DNA of 64,000 nucleotides from Prototheca cutis (taxonomy: Eukaryota; Chlorophyta; Trebouxiophyceae; Chlorellales; Chlorellaceae). Every line of letters starts with the position of its first letter. The first letter of the stretch is position 1. The notes under the pieces are model-generated. The model was not told where the DNA came from, did no database searches, and saw only the letters and a program-made list of their open reading frames with translations. Shown piece by piece: positions 1 to 10,751 of the stretch. A program made the translations under genes and the position numbers. The DNA is taken from positions 1,015,156 to 1,079,155 of the forward strand of contig BCIH01000006.1 of assembly GCA_002897115.2 (NCBI GenBank). Direction: 5' to 3'.

Positions 1-216
1 CGTGGCCACTTCGGTGATGACAAAGCAGCAGGGGCGCACCCCCCCTCAACCCCCACCGTTCCACCGACGTGTGCGGCGTGCTGACATAATAGTTGTGGTA
101 TAGTTTGATTGGCTCGCCGCCCCGGTCATCAGGAGGGAAGCAGCATCAAACCCGGCAGTGGTCTGGGAGTTGGCCCGTCGAGCAAGCAACCCCTCCGTGC
201 TGCACGCTTGGGCGCA
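1..216. promoter_or_regulatory. Upstream region of the NDUFS5 gene
   Basis: No coding exon is recognisable here. The stretch directly precedes the NDUFS5 start codon on the plus strand and presumably holds its promoter and 5' leader; no TATA-like element or other motif stands out. A gene lying mostly to the left of the window could also end here. Confidence 0.3.
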
Positions 217-684
217 ATGGCGAGCGGCTTTGGCATCCATGGAGGTCCCAACAGGTGGGATTATGGCAGCGCATGACGCCGTACGCCGTGTTCAGAACGA
301 CTTGGGGCGTCGTCCTCCGAGCACCCGTGAGTGGGGTGGACCCCTTGGCCTGAGGCCAACAATCCACCCTTGCCCGCACCGTGCGCAGGTGCTATCCGAT
401 CTACATGGACTTTTCCGAGTGCATGAGCAAGGCGGACGATCCCAAGAAGTGCAGCGACTACAGGGAGGACTACTTGGAATGCCTACACCACCGCAAGGAG
501 GTGCGTCCATGGGTGGATGGGCCCATTCAGCCATGACTCACTGTTTCCCTCTCATCTCTTGCACCGACTCGGGCATCCTTGCCACCCACTGCTGCAGTTC
601 ATCAAGCTCAACACCTTGTTCAAGACTATGGCCAAGCAGGCGAATGGTGAGGATGCCCCTGCTGGCCACGGGGGAGGGCACTAA
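217..684 (+). CDS. NDUFS5: NADH:ubiquinone oxidoreductase subunit NDUFS5-like (complex I, 15 kDa)
   Basis: This is a small accessory subunit of mitochondrial complex I, carried on the intermembrane-space side of the membrane arm. Three exons read well: 217-254, 389-500 and 598-684, with GT-AG introns, giving 78 residues. The start MASGFGIHGG closely matches the plant NDUFS5 start. Exon 2 carries the paired-cysteine signature (MDFSECM then KKCSDYREDYLECLHH), i.e. the twin CX9C helices oxidised by the Mia40 pathway. Like other proteins of this class it has no cleavable presequence. The C-terminus ends in a short Gly/His-rich tail not expected from the family. A TGTAA element lies 68 bases past the stop. 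No long open frame follows the gene, so it is easily missed. Confidence 0.9.
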
Positions 685-751
685 CCCCCCCCCGGATGGA
701 GCCATGCAGAGCGGGGCATGCCCAGGTCGCAAGCCCCCTGTGTGCAAGCAA

Positions 752-756
752 TGTAA
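752..756 (+). terminator. TGTAA putative poly(A) signal of NDUFS5
   Basis: TGTAA is the usual poly(A) signal of chlorophyte algae. This copy lies 68 bases after the NDUFS5 stop codon, at a sensible distance for a 3' UTR. Assignment is by position and motif only. Confidence 0.4.
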
Positions 757-779
757 CGTGGTAGAATCCATCAATTCAT

Positions 780-1776
780 TCAGTACGTGTCAAAGCCGCC
801 ACCATCACCTGGTGACCGGGACACAAAGAAGAACAGCGCGCTCGCCAGGATGCAGGCCACCTCCAGCACACAGGCAATGCCCACCCAGTGGGCGTCTGCA
901 TGGGGGGTGGAGATGGGGGGAATGTACTTGATCAGCAGGATGCTCGTCACTGCACATGGCAGAAGCTGGGCCCAGTGGTGGGGTCTGCAGGATTCTGCCT
1001 GTTCCTGATGCAGCGCACCCACGGGCATGCCCATGCCGCCGAAAAATCAGCAGTGTCAGACACACTGAATGCATGTGTTCTGAACTCGCACGCGCCTGGG
1101 CTGGCTTCGCTGCCAAAATGATGGAGCATGACAAAGATCGATCCGACGACCGCGGCTGTGGAGACGACATAGGCAGCAAGCAGCCAGCTCCGAGATCGGC
1201 AGTAGACGCCCTCGTCGCTAAAAGGATCATAGTCAATCTCATCCCTGCATCCATTTCACAAAGGGCCTGGATGCATTGCAGGATTTTATGCCTGGCTAGG
1301 CTACGTGTGCAGTGCACGCAGCCGCCAGCTGTCCAAGCCAAGTCCCAGCCAAGCCCACTGGCTCGCCAGCAAACACGGGTCCCACCCGCAAACTCCCCAC
1401 ATACACTTGCCTTCGGACTGCCGTAATCATGAGCAGGGCCAGCACCGCAACGAGTCCCGGCAAGTACTGCAAGAAATAATAGTGATAGTGTGGTCCTGGG
1501 CCCTGCAGGATCCAGCTGTGCACACCAGTCAGGCCCTCATCCTCACAGCGCCCCACAACCCTAGCGTTTCCTCACTTGGGAGAAGGGCACTTTGACGGGG
1601 CTGATGGCCACCGCATCCAGCCATATCCAGGCACCAACGCCAAACATGGCCCCGCTTACGCCGGGCCCATACTTGGCCGCCTTGATTCTACAAAACTCCG
1701 CTACTTCCGGCGACACCAGCAGGCTGAGGGTGTCGCTACACCGCAGGGCCACGTCCTCCAGCGCATACGCGGCCAT
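780..1776 (-). CDS. TMEM50 / UPF0220 family membrane protein
   Basis: Four exons (1776-1576, 1466-1411, 1244-1092, 984-780) give 204 residues. The order of features matches the plant UPF0220/TMEM50 family: a first hydrophobic segment after KYGPGVSGAMFGVGAW, the YLPG turn leading into a second segment, a charged DEIDYDPFSDEG loop, then AAYVVSTAAVVGSIF and a last segment near CVLEVACILASALFFF. Proteins of this family have four membrane spans in the ER/endosomal system; their function is poorly known. The N-terminus is about 25 residues longer than in plants. The second intron (1245-1410) has the donor AAG|GCAAGT, a GC-AG intron, and is the only solution I found that keeps the frame. The gene diverges from the guanylate kinase. 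Confidence 0.85.
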
Positions 1777-2047
1777 GGACGCAGTCTGTCGCGGGGTCGT
1801 GCTTCCTCATGCAACTCGAATGTATCATGCGCAGTGGATCGCGCAAGGGGGCTTCAGTGCGTTCATTTTTGGGGCTGGGTCGTCGCGCTGCCAGCGGGGC
1901 ACGAGTCGGGTGACAAAAAATGCGCCCACCACCGCGATCGCTGGTGTGCTGCATGTCAATACCAGGGCGGCCTGATCCCGAGTGGTAGTAGTCTTGTAAT
2001 TTGGTGAAAGTATTGTTCTGTGAGTTGCCGGAGTCTTGTGCGCTGTC
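1777..2047. promoter_or_regulatory. Divergent promoter region TMEM50-like / guanylate kinase
   Basis: These 271 bases separate two start codons that point away from each other, so the region must serve both genes. An open minus-strand frame crosses part of it and encodes a short hydrophobic stretch, but it overlaps the guanylate kinase start on the other strand and resembles nothing known, so I treat it as chance. Confidence 0.5.
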
Positions 2048-4010
2048 ATGGGCCAGGCGGAGTCTTCGGGCCCGGAACCACTCGGCGAGGAGCCAGCCAG
2101 CCCGCCGCCCTGTGCCCTGGTGATTGTCGGACCCTCTGGCGTGGGCAAGGGCACCCTCATCACTAAGCTCATGCAGGAGAATCCTGGATACGGATTCTCA
2201 TGCAGTCACACCACACGCGCCCCCCGGCCTGGCGAGATTGTGCGTCGAAGGCTGCCGCCTCCATGTTTGGTTGCTGCGTGTATGGGGGTGCTGTGGGTCT
2301 CCACGCCATGACCGTGCTCCCACAGCCGAGCTCGGCCTGGCATACGCTCTCGCCTTCCTCACAGGACGGGGAGCACTACCACTTCACCACCCACGAACGC
2401 ATGGANGCTGACATTGCCGGCGGCGAGTTTCTGGAGCATGCGCACGTGCACAGCAACATTTATGGCACCTCGGCGCAGGCCGTTCGGGACGTGGCCGCGG
2501 CCGGTCTGTGCTGCATACTGGACATCGATGTGCAGGGCGCCCGGCAGGTCAGGGCCACGGGCTTGCCTGCCATCTTTGTCTTCATCGCACCGCCCAGCCT
2601 GGAGCAGCTGGAAGAACGGCTGAGGGGCCGGGCCACCGACACAGAAGAATCCATCAAGACGCGCCTGGCCAATGCCCAGGAGGAACTGGAAAGGTAGTAA
2701 TCTCACCTCATCTCATCTCATCTTGGGCGAGAGGGTCGGATGGCGCTGTTGTTTTCGGCGTGTGGGCTTGTGGGGAGGGACCCCCATCTCTCGATGACCG
2801 ATTGATTGCTCAGGGGCCCACCTCCCAACCCCCACCACCTCCCTGTGTACTGGTGCAGTCAAAAGGAGCCGGGGCTGTATGATTACATAATCGTGAACGA
2901 CGACCTGGACCGGGCGTACGAGGCCCTGCGGGCGGTGGGCACACAAGCCCTCGCGGGAGAGCTCCCTGACATCCCCGGCGCCGCCAGCGTAGTCACTGTC
3001 GAGCAAGAGGCTGGGGATGTGGTGGGGGCAGCGACGATAGAGGGTGGGGTTGCAGCATCTGCAGATGCTTCTTCCTCCGTGGTGTCACCAGGACCACCCG
3101 GCGGGGCGTCACAAGCGGCGGGAGGACTCGCAGCAACGACGGCAAACTCAAACCCCAGGTCATCGTTGTCGGCACAGTCGCAGGCTCCCCCCGAAGTCAT
3201 CATGGTGGTGCGGGCTGGCAGCGCCCTGGGATCCGAGGCCTGCGCCGCGCTGAGTGCCCGGGGCGCTCGTGTCGTGGCCGTGGACGACGATGCGCGGTCG
3301 CTTGAGAGGCTGCAGAGCGCCATGCTTGCAGCCGGCACCCCGGCCCGGGAGTTCCTGCCCATCGTAGCAGACCTGCGCCGAGTGCGTGTGCACTCTCTTT
3401 TTCGGGGTGGGGGCCTTTTTTTCGATGAACAGCCTCACACACGTGCTGGTGCAGCGCTCGATGGGCCCCAGCACGTGATCGTTTCCACGCTCAGCAAATA
3501 CTTGATCTCTCCCTGTTAATCCCTTCTCCGCCCCAAAACCGTCGTCAGGAAGGGGAGGTGCAGGCGCTGGCTCCCATCGTGGCGGAGCGCTGGCCCGGTG
3601 CCACGGCCGGGGCACTGGTGCTGTGTCCAACGGACAATGAGGAAACAGGACTGACGATGGCTGCCGACGCTGCTTCGGCCCGGCGGTGCCTGGAGGACGG
3701 CCTGCAGGCACCAGCGTCGGCGGCGCAACGCTTCGCCGAAGCGGTGCTGGCGGGGGAGGGGCACGGCAAGCTCATGCTCNTTCGGCGGCGGCCCACCCCC
3801 GGCGCGCAGGGCTCGTGGCCGCAGGTCTCCGCGACGGGGTTGGAAGAGCGGTGCCGCGCGCTGGCGGGACCGAGACTCACTGTTGGTGTCATAACCGTGG
3901 GTGCAAGCATGGCGACAACCCTGCCAGTGGACACGCTGCTCCATGCGCTGACTGTGCCCCCTGGGGTGTCAGTCTGGGAAGCACAGCTGTCCGATGATGA
4001 ACGCTTGTAG
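2048..4010 (+). CDS. Guanylate kinase fused to a C-terminal Rossmann-like (SDR-like) domain
   Basis: Guanylate kinase phosphorylates GMP/dGMP with ATP. Exons 2048-2239, 2365-2693, 2859-3381 and 3549-4010 join in frame to 501 residues. Residues about 23-210 are the kinase: P-loop [19 protein letters not shown] with the GMP-binding YHF segment restored across intron 1, the [10 protein letters not shown] stretch, and the terminal [12 protein letters not shown] Ser/Ala/Gly-rich linker follows. Then comes a second domain beginning [20 protein letters not shown] with a beta-alpha-beta pattern and an acidic VAVDDD end of strand 2, like a nucleotide-binding Rossmann fold but with a degenerate glycine motif. 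Stand-alone guanylate kinases have about 190-210 residues. Plant cytosolic enzymes carry an unrelated kelch-like extension, so this partner is unusual. One N lies in exon 2 and one in exon 4. Confidence 0.85.
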
Positions 4011-4688
4011 CCNCCAAGTTTCTAGTGGACTGTCGTACGCTGGTGCACGTGGGGCCGGCACACACACAGTCGGGCTAGCGTGGTTGATCCCACTCCCCCC
4101 CCACACACTCTGTCTGTCATTAATTTGTCCTTTGTCGACGAAGTATTGCCATTCTGGAAGGTAACCCCGGTCTAGAGGAAAGGCCAAATGATCTGGATAA
4201 AGGAACTAACAGTGCAGCAGGCCGCTCTTGATGGCGGTGCTGGGTACACTCGTCACTTTGAGATGGATGCAGGCCAAAGGAGGAGGCCTCATCATCATGA
4301 AATGCATGAGCATCGGGACACTCATTGTTTTTTTTTGGGGGGGGGGGGGCTCTTTGTTGGAGGGCTGAGCAAACACAGTCATCGCGCATGAGGAAAGACG
4401 AGGTGAGCACATGCAGCGGCAGCTGTATGGTCCCCAGTGCAGTATGGACAACTTGACGTCCACAAGGACAAAAACAGCAGTGATGACAGCAGCAGCAACA
4501 GCCTTTTGTGGCTTCAAATCCAGGAGCAAGTCCTGGACAGGGTTGGATGTGCGATATCGGTCCACGGGGGGGTTGCCATGGGCACTGCCACACGGGGTTA
4601 CGCGACAAGGATCTTTTCACTGGTTTGGTGAGGGCTAAGACAAGGGANTTTGTTGCGGGATTGCAGGAANGGGAGGCGCAATGTGTGC
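4011..4688. other. Convergent intergenic region (3' ends of guanylate kinase and ZIP genes)
   Basis: Two genes end facing each other here. I see no gene: the open frames are shadows without family resemblance. A short poly-G run lies near 4338-4350 and two Ns near 4648-4670. Confidence 0.5.
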
Positions 4689-5964
4689 TCAGGCCCATTT
4701 GCCGATGACGGCCATGGTGGCCACGCCGCCATAGAGGCAGGCAAAGGCAATGAGCTTGATGATCCACGACTGGCGACGCAGCCACTTGTTGTAGGTGAAC
4801 TGGGGGGTGATGAGCTGGACCAGGGCCACGTAGATCAGAATGCCTGCAGAGATGGCATCAAAGGTGCCCTGGACCAGCAGNGTGGTGGAGTCGTTGCCAT
4901 TGTAGGTGTGGCGGATGCCAATGCCGATGGCCACGCCAATGGGCGTGGTCAGCGCGTACACGGCGCCAATGATCAGCAGCGTCACATTGTCCAGCTTAGC
5001 ATTGACGGCTGTGAAACCGATGGCAAAGCCCTCGAAGAACTGGTGGAAGGAGAGAACGATAAGCAGGGTGTTGAACTGGCTGCCCGTGGTCACACCNAGC
5101 GTGATGCCAATCACCACCGAGTGGAACACGATTCCGGCCTCCATGAGGTAGACGCTCGTCGCACGCGCCAGGTTCCTTGCCCCGTGGTCATGGCCGTCCT
5201 CGTCATCNTCGCTGTCGAGAGTTTTGGGGGACAGAGGCTCCTGCATGTCTGCGTCATGCGAGTGGGTGCCCGCACCGCAGCTGGCGGCGGGACCGGCGGC
5301 GCCCGGGGCAGCGCTCTCAAGATCGAGGGCCCGGTCGATGTCGCAGCAGGGGTCGCCGCCAGACAGCGCACCCATGCGGCACTGCCACTGCTGCAGTCCA
5401 AAATCGATGCCATGCATTGCAAGGATGGCCAGCACGGCAAACAGATAAGCGTAGGCCCCGTACGAATCATTCCAAGACTCGGGTAGGCAGGGGGACGTGA
5501 GTGCCTCGTTGCTGGGCTGCAGCATGTGGATGAAGCCCGTCGCCAGCACCGTGCCAAAGGCGAAGAATGTTCCCAGCCTGTTTTGCGCCATTGATAGGAG
5601 GAGGCAGGGGAGTTGTTAACAAAGGACATGCCCAGACGTGGTTCCGCTTCCGGCCTTCATCCACAGAAAGGCCATAACCCCCGGTCATAGGCTCTAAAGG
5701 GTCCCCCACAAGTGAACGGTTGACCCACGCCACAATACTGAAGCAAGCAACACAGTTCCCACCTCATACATGCAAACCAATAAGCAAACAAATAAACGCA
5801 CTTGAGCGCTGTGCGGAAGAACTTGGAACGGATGACCTTGAGTAGGACAGGGCCAAAGGCACCCAGGATGGACACCCCAAGCAGGATGAAGATGGAACCC
5901 ACGTGCAGGCCCATGTTGTAGTCGGTCAAGCCCTCAAAGTCGCACCCTCCCTCGCCATCGTCCA
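4689..5964 (-). CDS. ZIP family divalent metal transporter (5' end unresolved)
   Basis: ZIP proteins import zinc, iron or related divalent cations across the plasma or organelle membrane. Two exons are clear: 5964-5802 with the first membrane segment (GSIFILLGVSILGAFGPVLL), and 5577-4689 with the rest. They join in frame (TALK|LGTFFAFGTVLATGFIH). The hallmark metal-site histidines are present as HSVVIG in TM4 and HQFFEG in TM5. Between TM3 and TM4 there is a cytosolic loop with a histidine/acidic cluster (DDEDGHDHG), typical for metal sensing. The C-terminus ends shortly after TM8 (VATMAVIGKWA). An acceptor at 5965-5967 shows that at least one more upstream exon holds the start codon; I could not identify it. 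Confidence 0.85.
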
Positions 5965-6700
5965 CTGCAAAGGGTGTAGGAGCGCGTAGGGTGCGTTCAA
6001 CGGCGGTGCGGTCCCCCGTACATGGCCGAGTCCCAAACCCCTGGGGATTATGGTCGGCCCTACCCCCCGCGGACCATCCCGAGGCAAGTCTCCAAAAACC
6101 TACATAGACGGCGACGGGCAACATTCATGGCGTAATAAACCATTCTATCTGCGCGGGGAGCGATGTGGGGGTCGGTATGAGCCAGGGATGAGGCCATCGG
6201 AAGCCAATCCCGTCCCCGGGGATGAGGGCATGGGTTCGAACCACGATGGGCCCTCCCACTCACCGCTGATGTCAGTTTCAGACTTGTTTCAGATATCAAA
6301 GAATAAGATGGCCGATATGGGGCCGGGTCCGCCAAGATTGGGGAGCAATACAGCGCAAGTTTGCGCTCGCAATCCCGGCGGCAGGCTTTTGGGGATTGGC
6401 GCTCACGTTGTGCCCTAGCATTTGTCCCCGAGGGGGCACATTCCTAATCCCCGGGATTAGCTCCCGGGGATTGCAAACANCCCNCCCGCCGCTGGGGATT
6501 CCCGAGTCCCCGCACCATTCTTGCTACCACCGTCCCATGTTTGAATGCTCAAAGCATTACATTAAAAAACAAACATTTTCATGCCATAATACAGGGTGGT
6601 CACATTGGAAATGCAAAAAATGCAAAGCGAGCTTGAGCAGCAGTTGTCAATGAAGGCGGTCAGCTCTCATCCGGGTAACGGCACCTAATCCTGGAACAGA
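5965..6700. other. Region upstream of the ZIP gene, with GC-rich palindromic stretch
   Basis: It should contain the missing first exon of the ZIP gene and its promoter, but no candidate is convincing. Around 6445-6480 the sequence carries nested short inverted repeats built from CCCCGGG/TAATCC words, next to Ns at 6480 and 6484, suggesting a hard-to-sequence hairpin. Confidence 0.35.
6557..6561 (-). terminator. TGTAA putative poly(A) signal of the OXC/HACL gene
   Basis: TGTAA on the minus strand, 139 bases past the stop of the oxalyl-CoA decarboxylase gene. Assigned by motif and distance only. Confidence 0.3.
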
Positions 6701-9144
6701 TCACTTTTCAGGAGCCTTGAAGTTGAAAGCGTGCACGTTGCCCGACTCCACACCCGCCTGGGGATCGATCGTCACATTGAGCACAGTGGGACCCTGGAAG
6801 CTCAGCGCCTCGGATAATGCTTTCTCCAACTCCTCAGGCGTGTCGACCTTCACTCCACGGCCACCAAACGCTGTGGCCAGCTGGTCATACCTGCAGAACG
6901 TTGGTGTGCTTTGAGTTTGTGTGCATTGTTCCATGTGTGATTGGATATGTGTGCGTTTCTCTTGGCAAGTCATGGGCCTCGACTCAGACAAGAACAGCGA
7001 CCAGAGGACAGCTGTACCCTCCTGAATTCCTGTTGGGCACAGGGATTCAGCCGTTCAGTGATAACTCCCTTTCCCTCAAACAACCAAAAACGGACATCCG
7101 CAAACAAGAAAAATGCTCTTGTACCTGGAAACTGGGGTAAAATCGGTGGGCACGGGGTCATTCGGGTACCCGGCAGATGCCAGGCCAGCAGCCGCAGCGT
7201 CACGCAGAGGCTGCTCGCGCCGGTCGCCGCCGTAAATGCCGCCGTTGTTGAGGATGACGACGGTGACCGGGAGCGCGTACCGCACGATCGTCTCCACTTC
7301 CATGCCGCTAAATCCAAAGGCCGAATCTCCCTCCATGGCGACCACGCGGCGGCCAGGGTCCGAAACCGCAGCGGCGATGGCGTAGCCCAGGCCCACTCCC
7401 ATGGTCCCCCACGTCCCTGCATCGAGCCGCGTCCGCGGCGCAACCACGGGCTCGAGGTAGAGCCGCGAATTGTCCAGCGTGTTGGCACCCTCGGCCACGA
7501 CCACGGGCGCTGGGGTCAAACCTGCGATGGCCCGGCGTACGACGCCCAGCGCGGTCGGGTAGTCCATTGGCACCGCCCGGGCTGCCGCTAGCCTGGCTGC
7601 CAGCTTTTCCTTCGACGCCGTTGCGCGGTCGGAAAGTGCCTTTGCCCAGCCGTCGCGCCAAGTGGCGCCGTCGATTTTCGCACCTGCCAACGCAGCCGTC
7701 AATTCCTCAGCGGCCTGGCCCGCGTCGGCCTTGACCACGATCCTTGCCAGCGCCTCGTCTCTTCCAGAAGCCTCGGGGTCAAACAGGACAAACGTGGCGT
7801 CGGCACGCCAGCGAGGTGGCTCGCCAAAGTGCAATTGCCAGTTGAGCCGCGCGCCAAAGACCAGGACCACGTCTGCGCCGGAGAGTGCTGCGGAGCGCGC
7901 GGCATTGGCTGAGAATTCATACGTGTCCGGCACCACGCCGCGGCCCATGGCCGTCGACAGAACAGGGAGGTTCGCCGCCGAAACCAGCTGCCGCAGCTGC
8001 TCCTCCGCCCGGGCCCATGCCGCGCCCTTGCCGATGACCACAAGCGGCGACTTTGCGGTGGCGAGAAGGTCGACGACAGCGGAGATGGCGTCGCTTGTCG
8101 GCGCAGGATAGGATGGCTTCGCAGGTCCGGCAGGAAGCAGACTAGAGAGCTTTGGCCCCTCGGGACCCAGGGCCTCGCCCATGAGGATATCGGATGGCAC
8201 GTCGACGTACGCTGCCCCCGGCCGCCCGGCAACTGCCGCCGCAAACGCGGCGGCCAGAGTCTCGGGCACATCGGCGACACCCCCCACTTTCCGACTGTAC
8301 TTCGTGTATGGCGCAGCCGCAGCAACCTGGTCCAGCTCCTGAAAGGCGCCCTTGCCTACTTCGTTCCTCTCGCACGACCCGGAGATGAGCACGAGCGGCC
8401 AGGTGTTGATCTGTGCGTTGCTCAGTCCAGCCAGCGCATGGACCACACCGGGGCCCGACACTGTCACCATCACACCAGGCACACCTGTTTGTTGTGAAAG
8501 AGGGGTTGAGCGGGCCCATTTGATGGGCTCCCAGTTCTGTTGCACGATCAATCACGTCCTCACGCAAGCGGGGCAACAGATCATGTCCAAGCAGAGCGAC
8601 TGTGTTTCCAATGCAGTGACCAGCCACGCTCAAGCACCTGTGAGGTAGCCAGCGGCTCCAGCTGCGTAGCCGGCAGCCTGTTCATTCCGGAAACTGATGA
8701 ACCGGATTCCGACAGCCTGGGGGACAAGGTGCGGAGTCGCACGTTGGAGTGTTGCTGCGCAGTGTGTGGTGCCATTGCCAATGTCTGCGTATGCTTTTGC
8801 CCCTTGACAGACATGCAATGCTGCTGTCGATGGTCTGGCAGGGAGCACGCTTCGTCTCCAGCTGGGTCCCCCCATCTTCCCCCCAAAACTGCCATCACCC
8901 CCACCTGCAGGCATGAGGCAAGTTGAGTTATGGGAATGCCAATTACGCCATAGACGGCCTTCACTCCCAGCGCCCGCAGCGTCTTGGCAATGACAAAGTA
9001 CCCACTGTTGGGCAGAGCATCGAGATCCAGGCCAAGCTTTGTCCCCGGGGCCGCCACGCCTGTGAAAAGGGCGGTGGGGGCGGCCCGGGTCAAACGCTGT
9101 TCCCTAGAAAGACGGCGCAAGCTGGCCCCTGGCGCACAATACAT
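6701..9144 (-). CDS. OXC: Oxalyl-CoA decarboxylase / 2-hydroxyacyl-CoA lyase (ThDP-dependent)
   Basis: The enzyme uses thiamine diphosphate to decarboxylate oxalyl-CoA to formyl-CoA, and/or to cleave 2-hydroxyacyl-CoA. Exons 9144-8905, 8716-8638, 8484-7125 and 6890-6701 join in frame to 622 residues. Visible: the ThDP-activating glutamate in FRNEQAAGYAAG, the pyrimidine-domain block VSGPGVVHALAGLSNA, the central domain (VIGKGAAWARAEEQL), and the ThDP/Mg motif from GDSAFGFSGMEVE to NNGG. It resembles plant OXC closely (ISGSCERNEVGKGAFQELDQ, LDAGTWGTMGVGLGY). The N-terminus is about 45 residues longer than usual and rich in Arg/Ser/Ala, possibly a targeting sequence. No PTS1 is seen at the end (FKAPEK). 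Its neighbour 187 bases upstream makes its oxalyl-CoA substrate. Confidence 0.9.
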
Positions 9145-9330
9145 GCGGCAACGCAGCAGCNCCGNCAGAACAGCGCTCTGAAAACAACGCTGCCTCTTGA
9201 TTACATGGGCACGCTCATGCACGGAGGCAGAAGGTGCGCAAAAAAATACTCCTTGATCGCCCATTCAGGATACAATCATCACGGTGATGGCAATNGATCC
9301 TGTCCAGGTTCCCTGCCCGAGCACGCGAGC

Positions 9331-10704
9331 TCACACACCCTGCTGTTTGGCCGGCCCCGTGATGAAGGCATCCACCATGAACCGGCGCTGAATCTTGCCC
9401 GTCGCCGTCTTGGGCAGCGCATCCGTAACGAACACCTGGGTCGGCACCTGCTCAGGCATGGTTGTTTGATGTATTCGTCATGGGCCAGGGGGAGGGTGAC
9501 ACACACACATACAGATACATAGACACGCAAAAAATACAGCAATACATAAAGGTATATATGCAACAATCGAACAGCGACTGACCTTGAACTTGGCGAGCTT
9601 GGTGCCCACGTGGCGCTGGATGTCGGCGACCGGATCTTGGAGCTTCTTGCCCTCGTCGTTCAGGACCACGGCGGCTGCGACGGATTCGCCGTACTTGTCG
9701 TCAGGCGCGGCGAAAGACACGGCTTCCGCGACACCCGGGTGACTCAGCAGNGCGCCATCCACTTCGATGGGCGAGATCTTTTCGCCCCCGCGGTTGATGA
9801 GCTCCTTGATGCGGCCGGTCAGGGTCAGGTACCCCTCGGCGTCAAGCTTGCCCTGGTCCCCCGTGTGGAACCAGCCCCCGGCAAAGGCCTCTTCATTCGC
9901 GGTCGGGTTGTGACGGTACCCCGCAGTGACGTTGGGNCCCTGGATCGCTACCTCCCCCTCCTCGCCGGGAGGCAGGACCTGGTTGTTGGCGTCCAGGATG
10001 GCGACACGCACGCTGCCTTGTGCCTTGCCCACGGTCCCGGCCCGGTGAGGGCCGTGTTTGGGCAGCGGGTTGCTCGTCATCTGGTGTGAGGCCTCAGTCA
10101 TCGCNTACGCTTCGAGCACGGGGGCATTGAATGCCTTTTCCAGCGCTTCGAGGGTCGCCGGGGCGAGCGACGACGAGCACGACCGGATGGCACGCAGTGG
10201 GGGNGGGGATGCAGCGGGGTAGTCCTTGGCCGCGCGAGACACGAGAATCTGGTGAATCGTCGGCACCGCCGTGTAAAATGTCACGCCGTTTGCCGAGGCA
10301 TCCGCCCAGAAGCTACTGGCCGCAAACCGCCCCTCCGCTGGGAACACCACCTTGGCCCCGGCCGACAGCGGCGCCAGGAACCCTGTTGTCAAGTTTTTTG
10401 GGGGGTTCTTTCTGCTGTGTTTTGGACGGAGGACGGTCGTGCAGCGCCGCACACCCAAATGCACCTCTGTGCACTGTACACAACCCTACGAAACCAATGA
10501 GCAAACAAATCACCCACCGGCCATGAGGCCGTGGACATGGAACAGGGGCATGACCAGCAGCGACACGTCCTTGTCCGTGAACTCGTACGTCTGCGTGAGC
10601 GGGAAAAGTGGGAAAAACGTTTTTAAAACAGAGCCGCTGGCCGGTGGGCCCCGTTACGCTGCAGCGCTGAATCACCCAATCCTCCCCCTCAATCCCCCCC
10701 CCCT

Positions 10705-10751
<47 letters not shown>

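Noticed and set aside
1825..2172. Minus-strand frame with a hydrophobic stretch (AIAVVGAFFVTRLVP)
   Set aside because: It overlaps the guanylate kinase start on the other strand, lies in the divergent promoter region, and resembles no family I know.
6225..6250. tRNA-like T-arm word GGTTCGAACC
   Set aside because: No D-arm, anticodon arm or acceptor pairing can be drawn around it on either strand.
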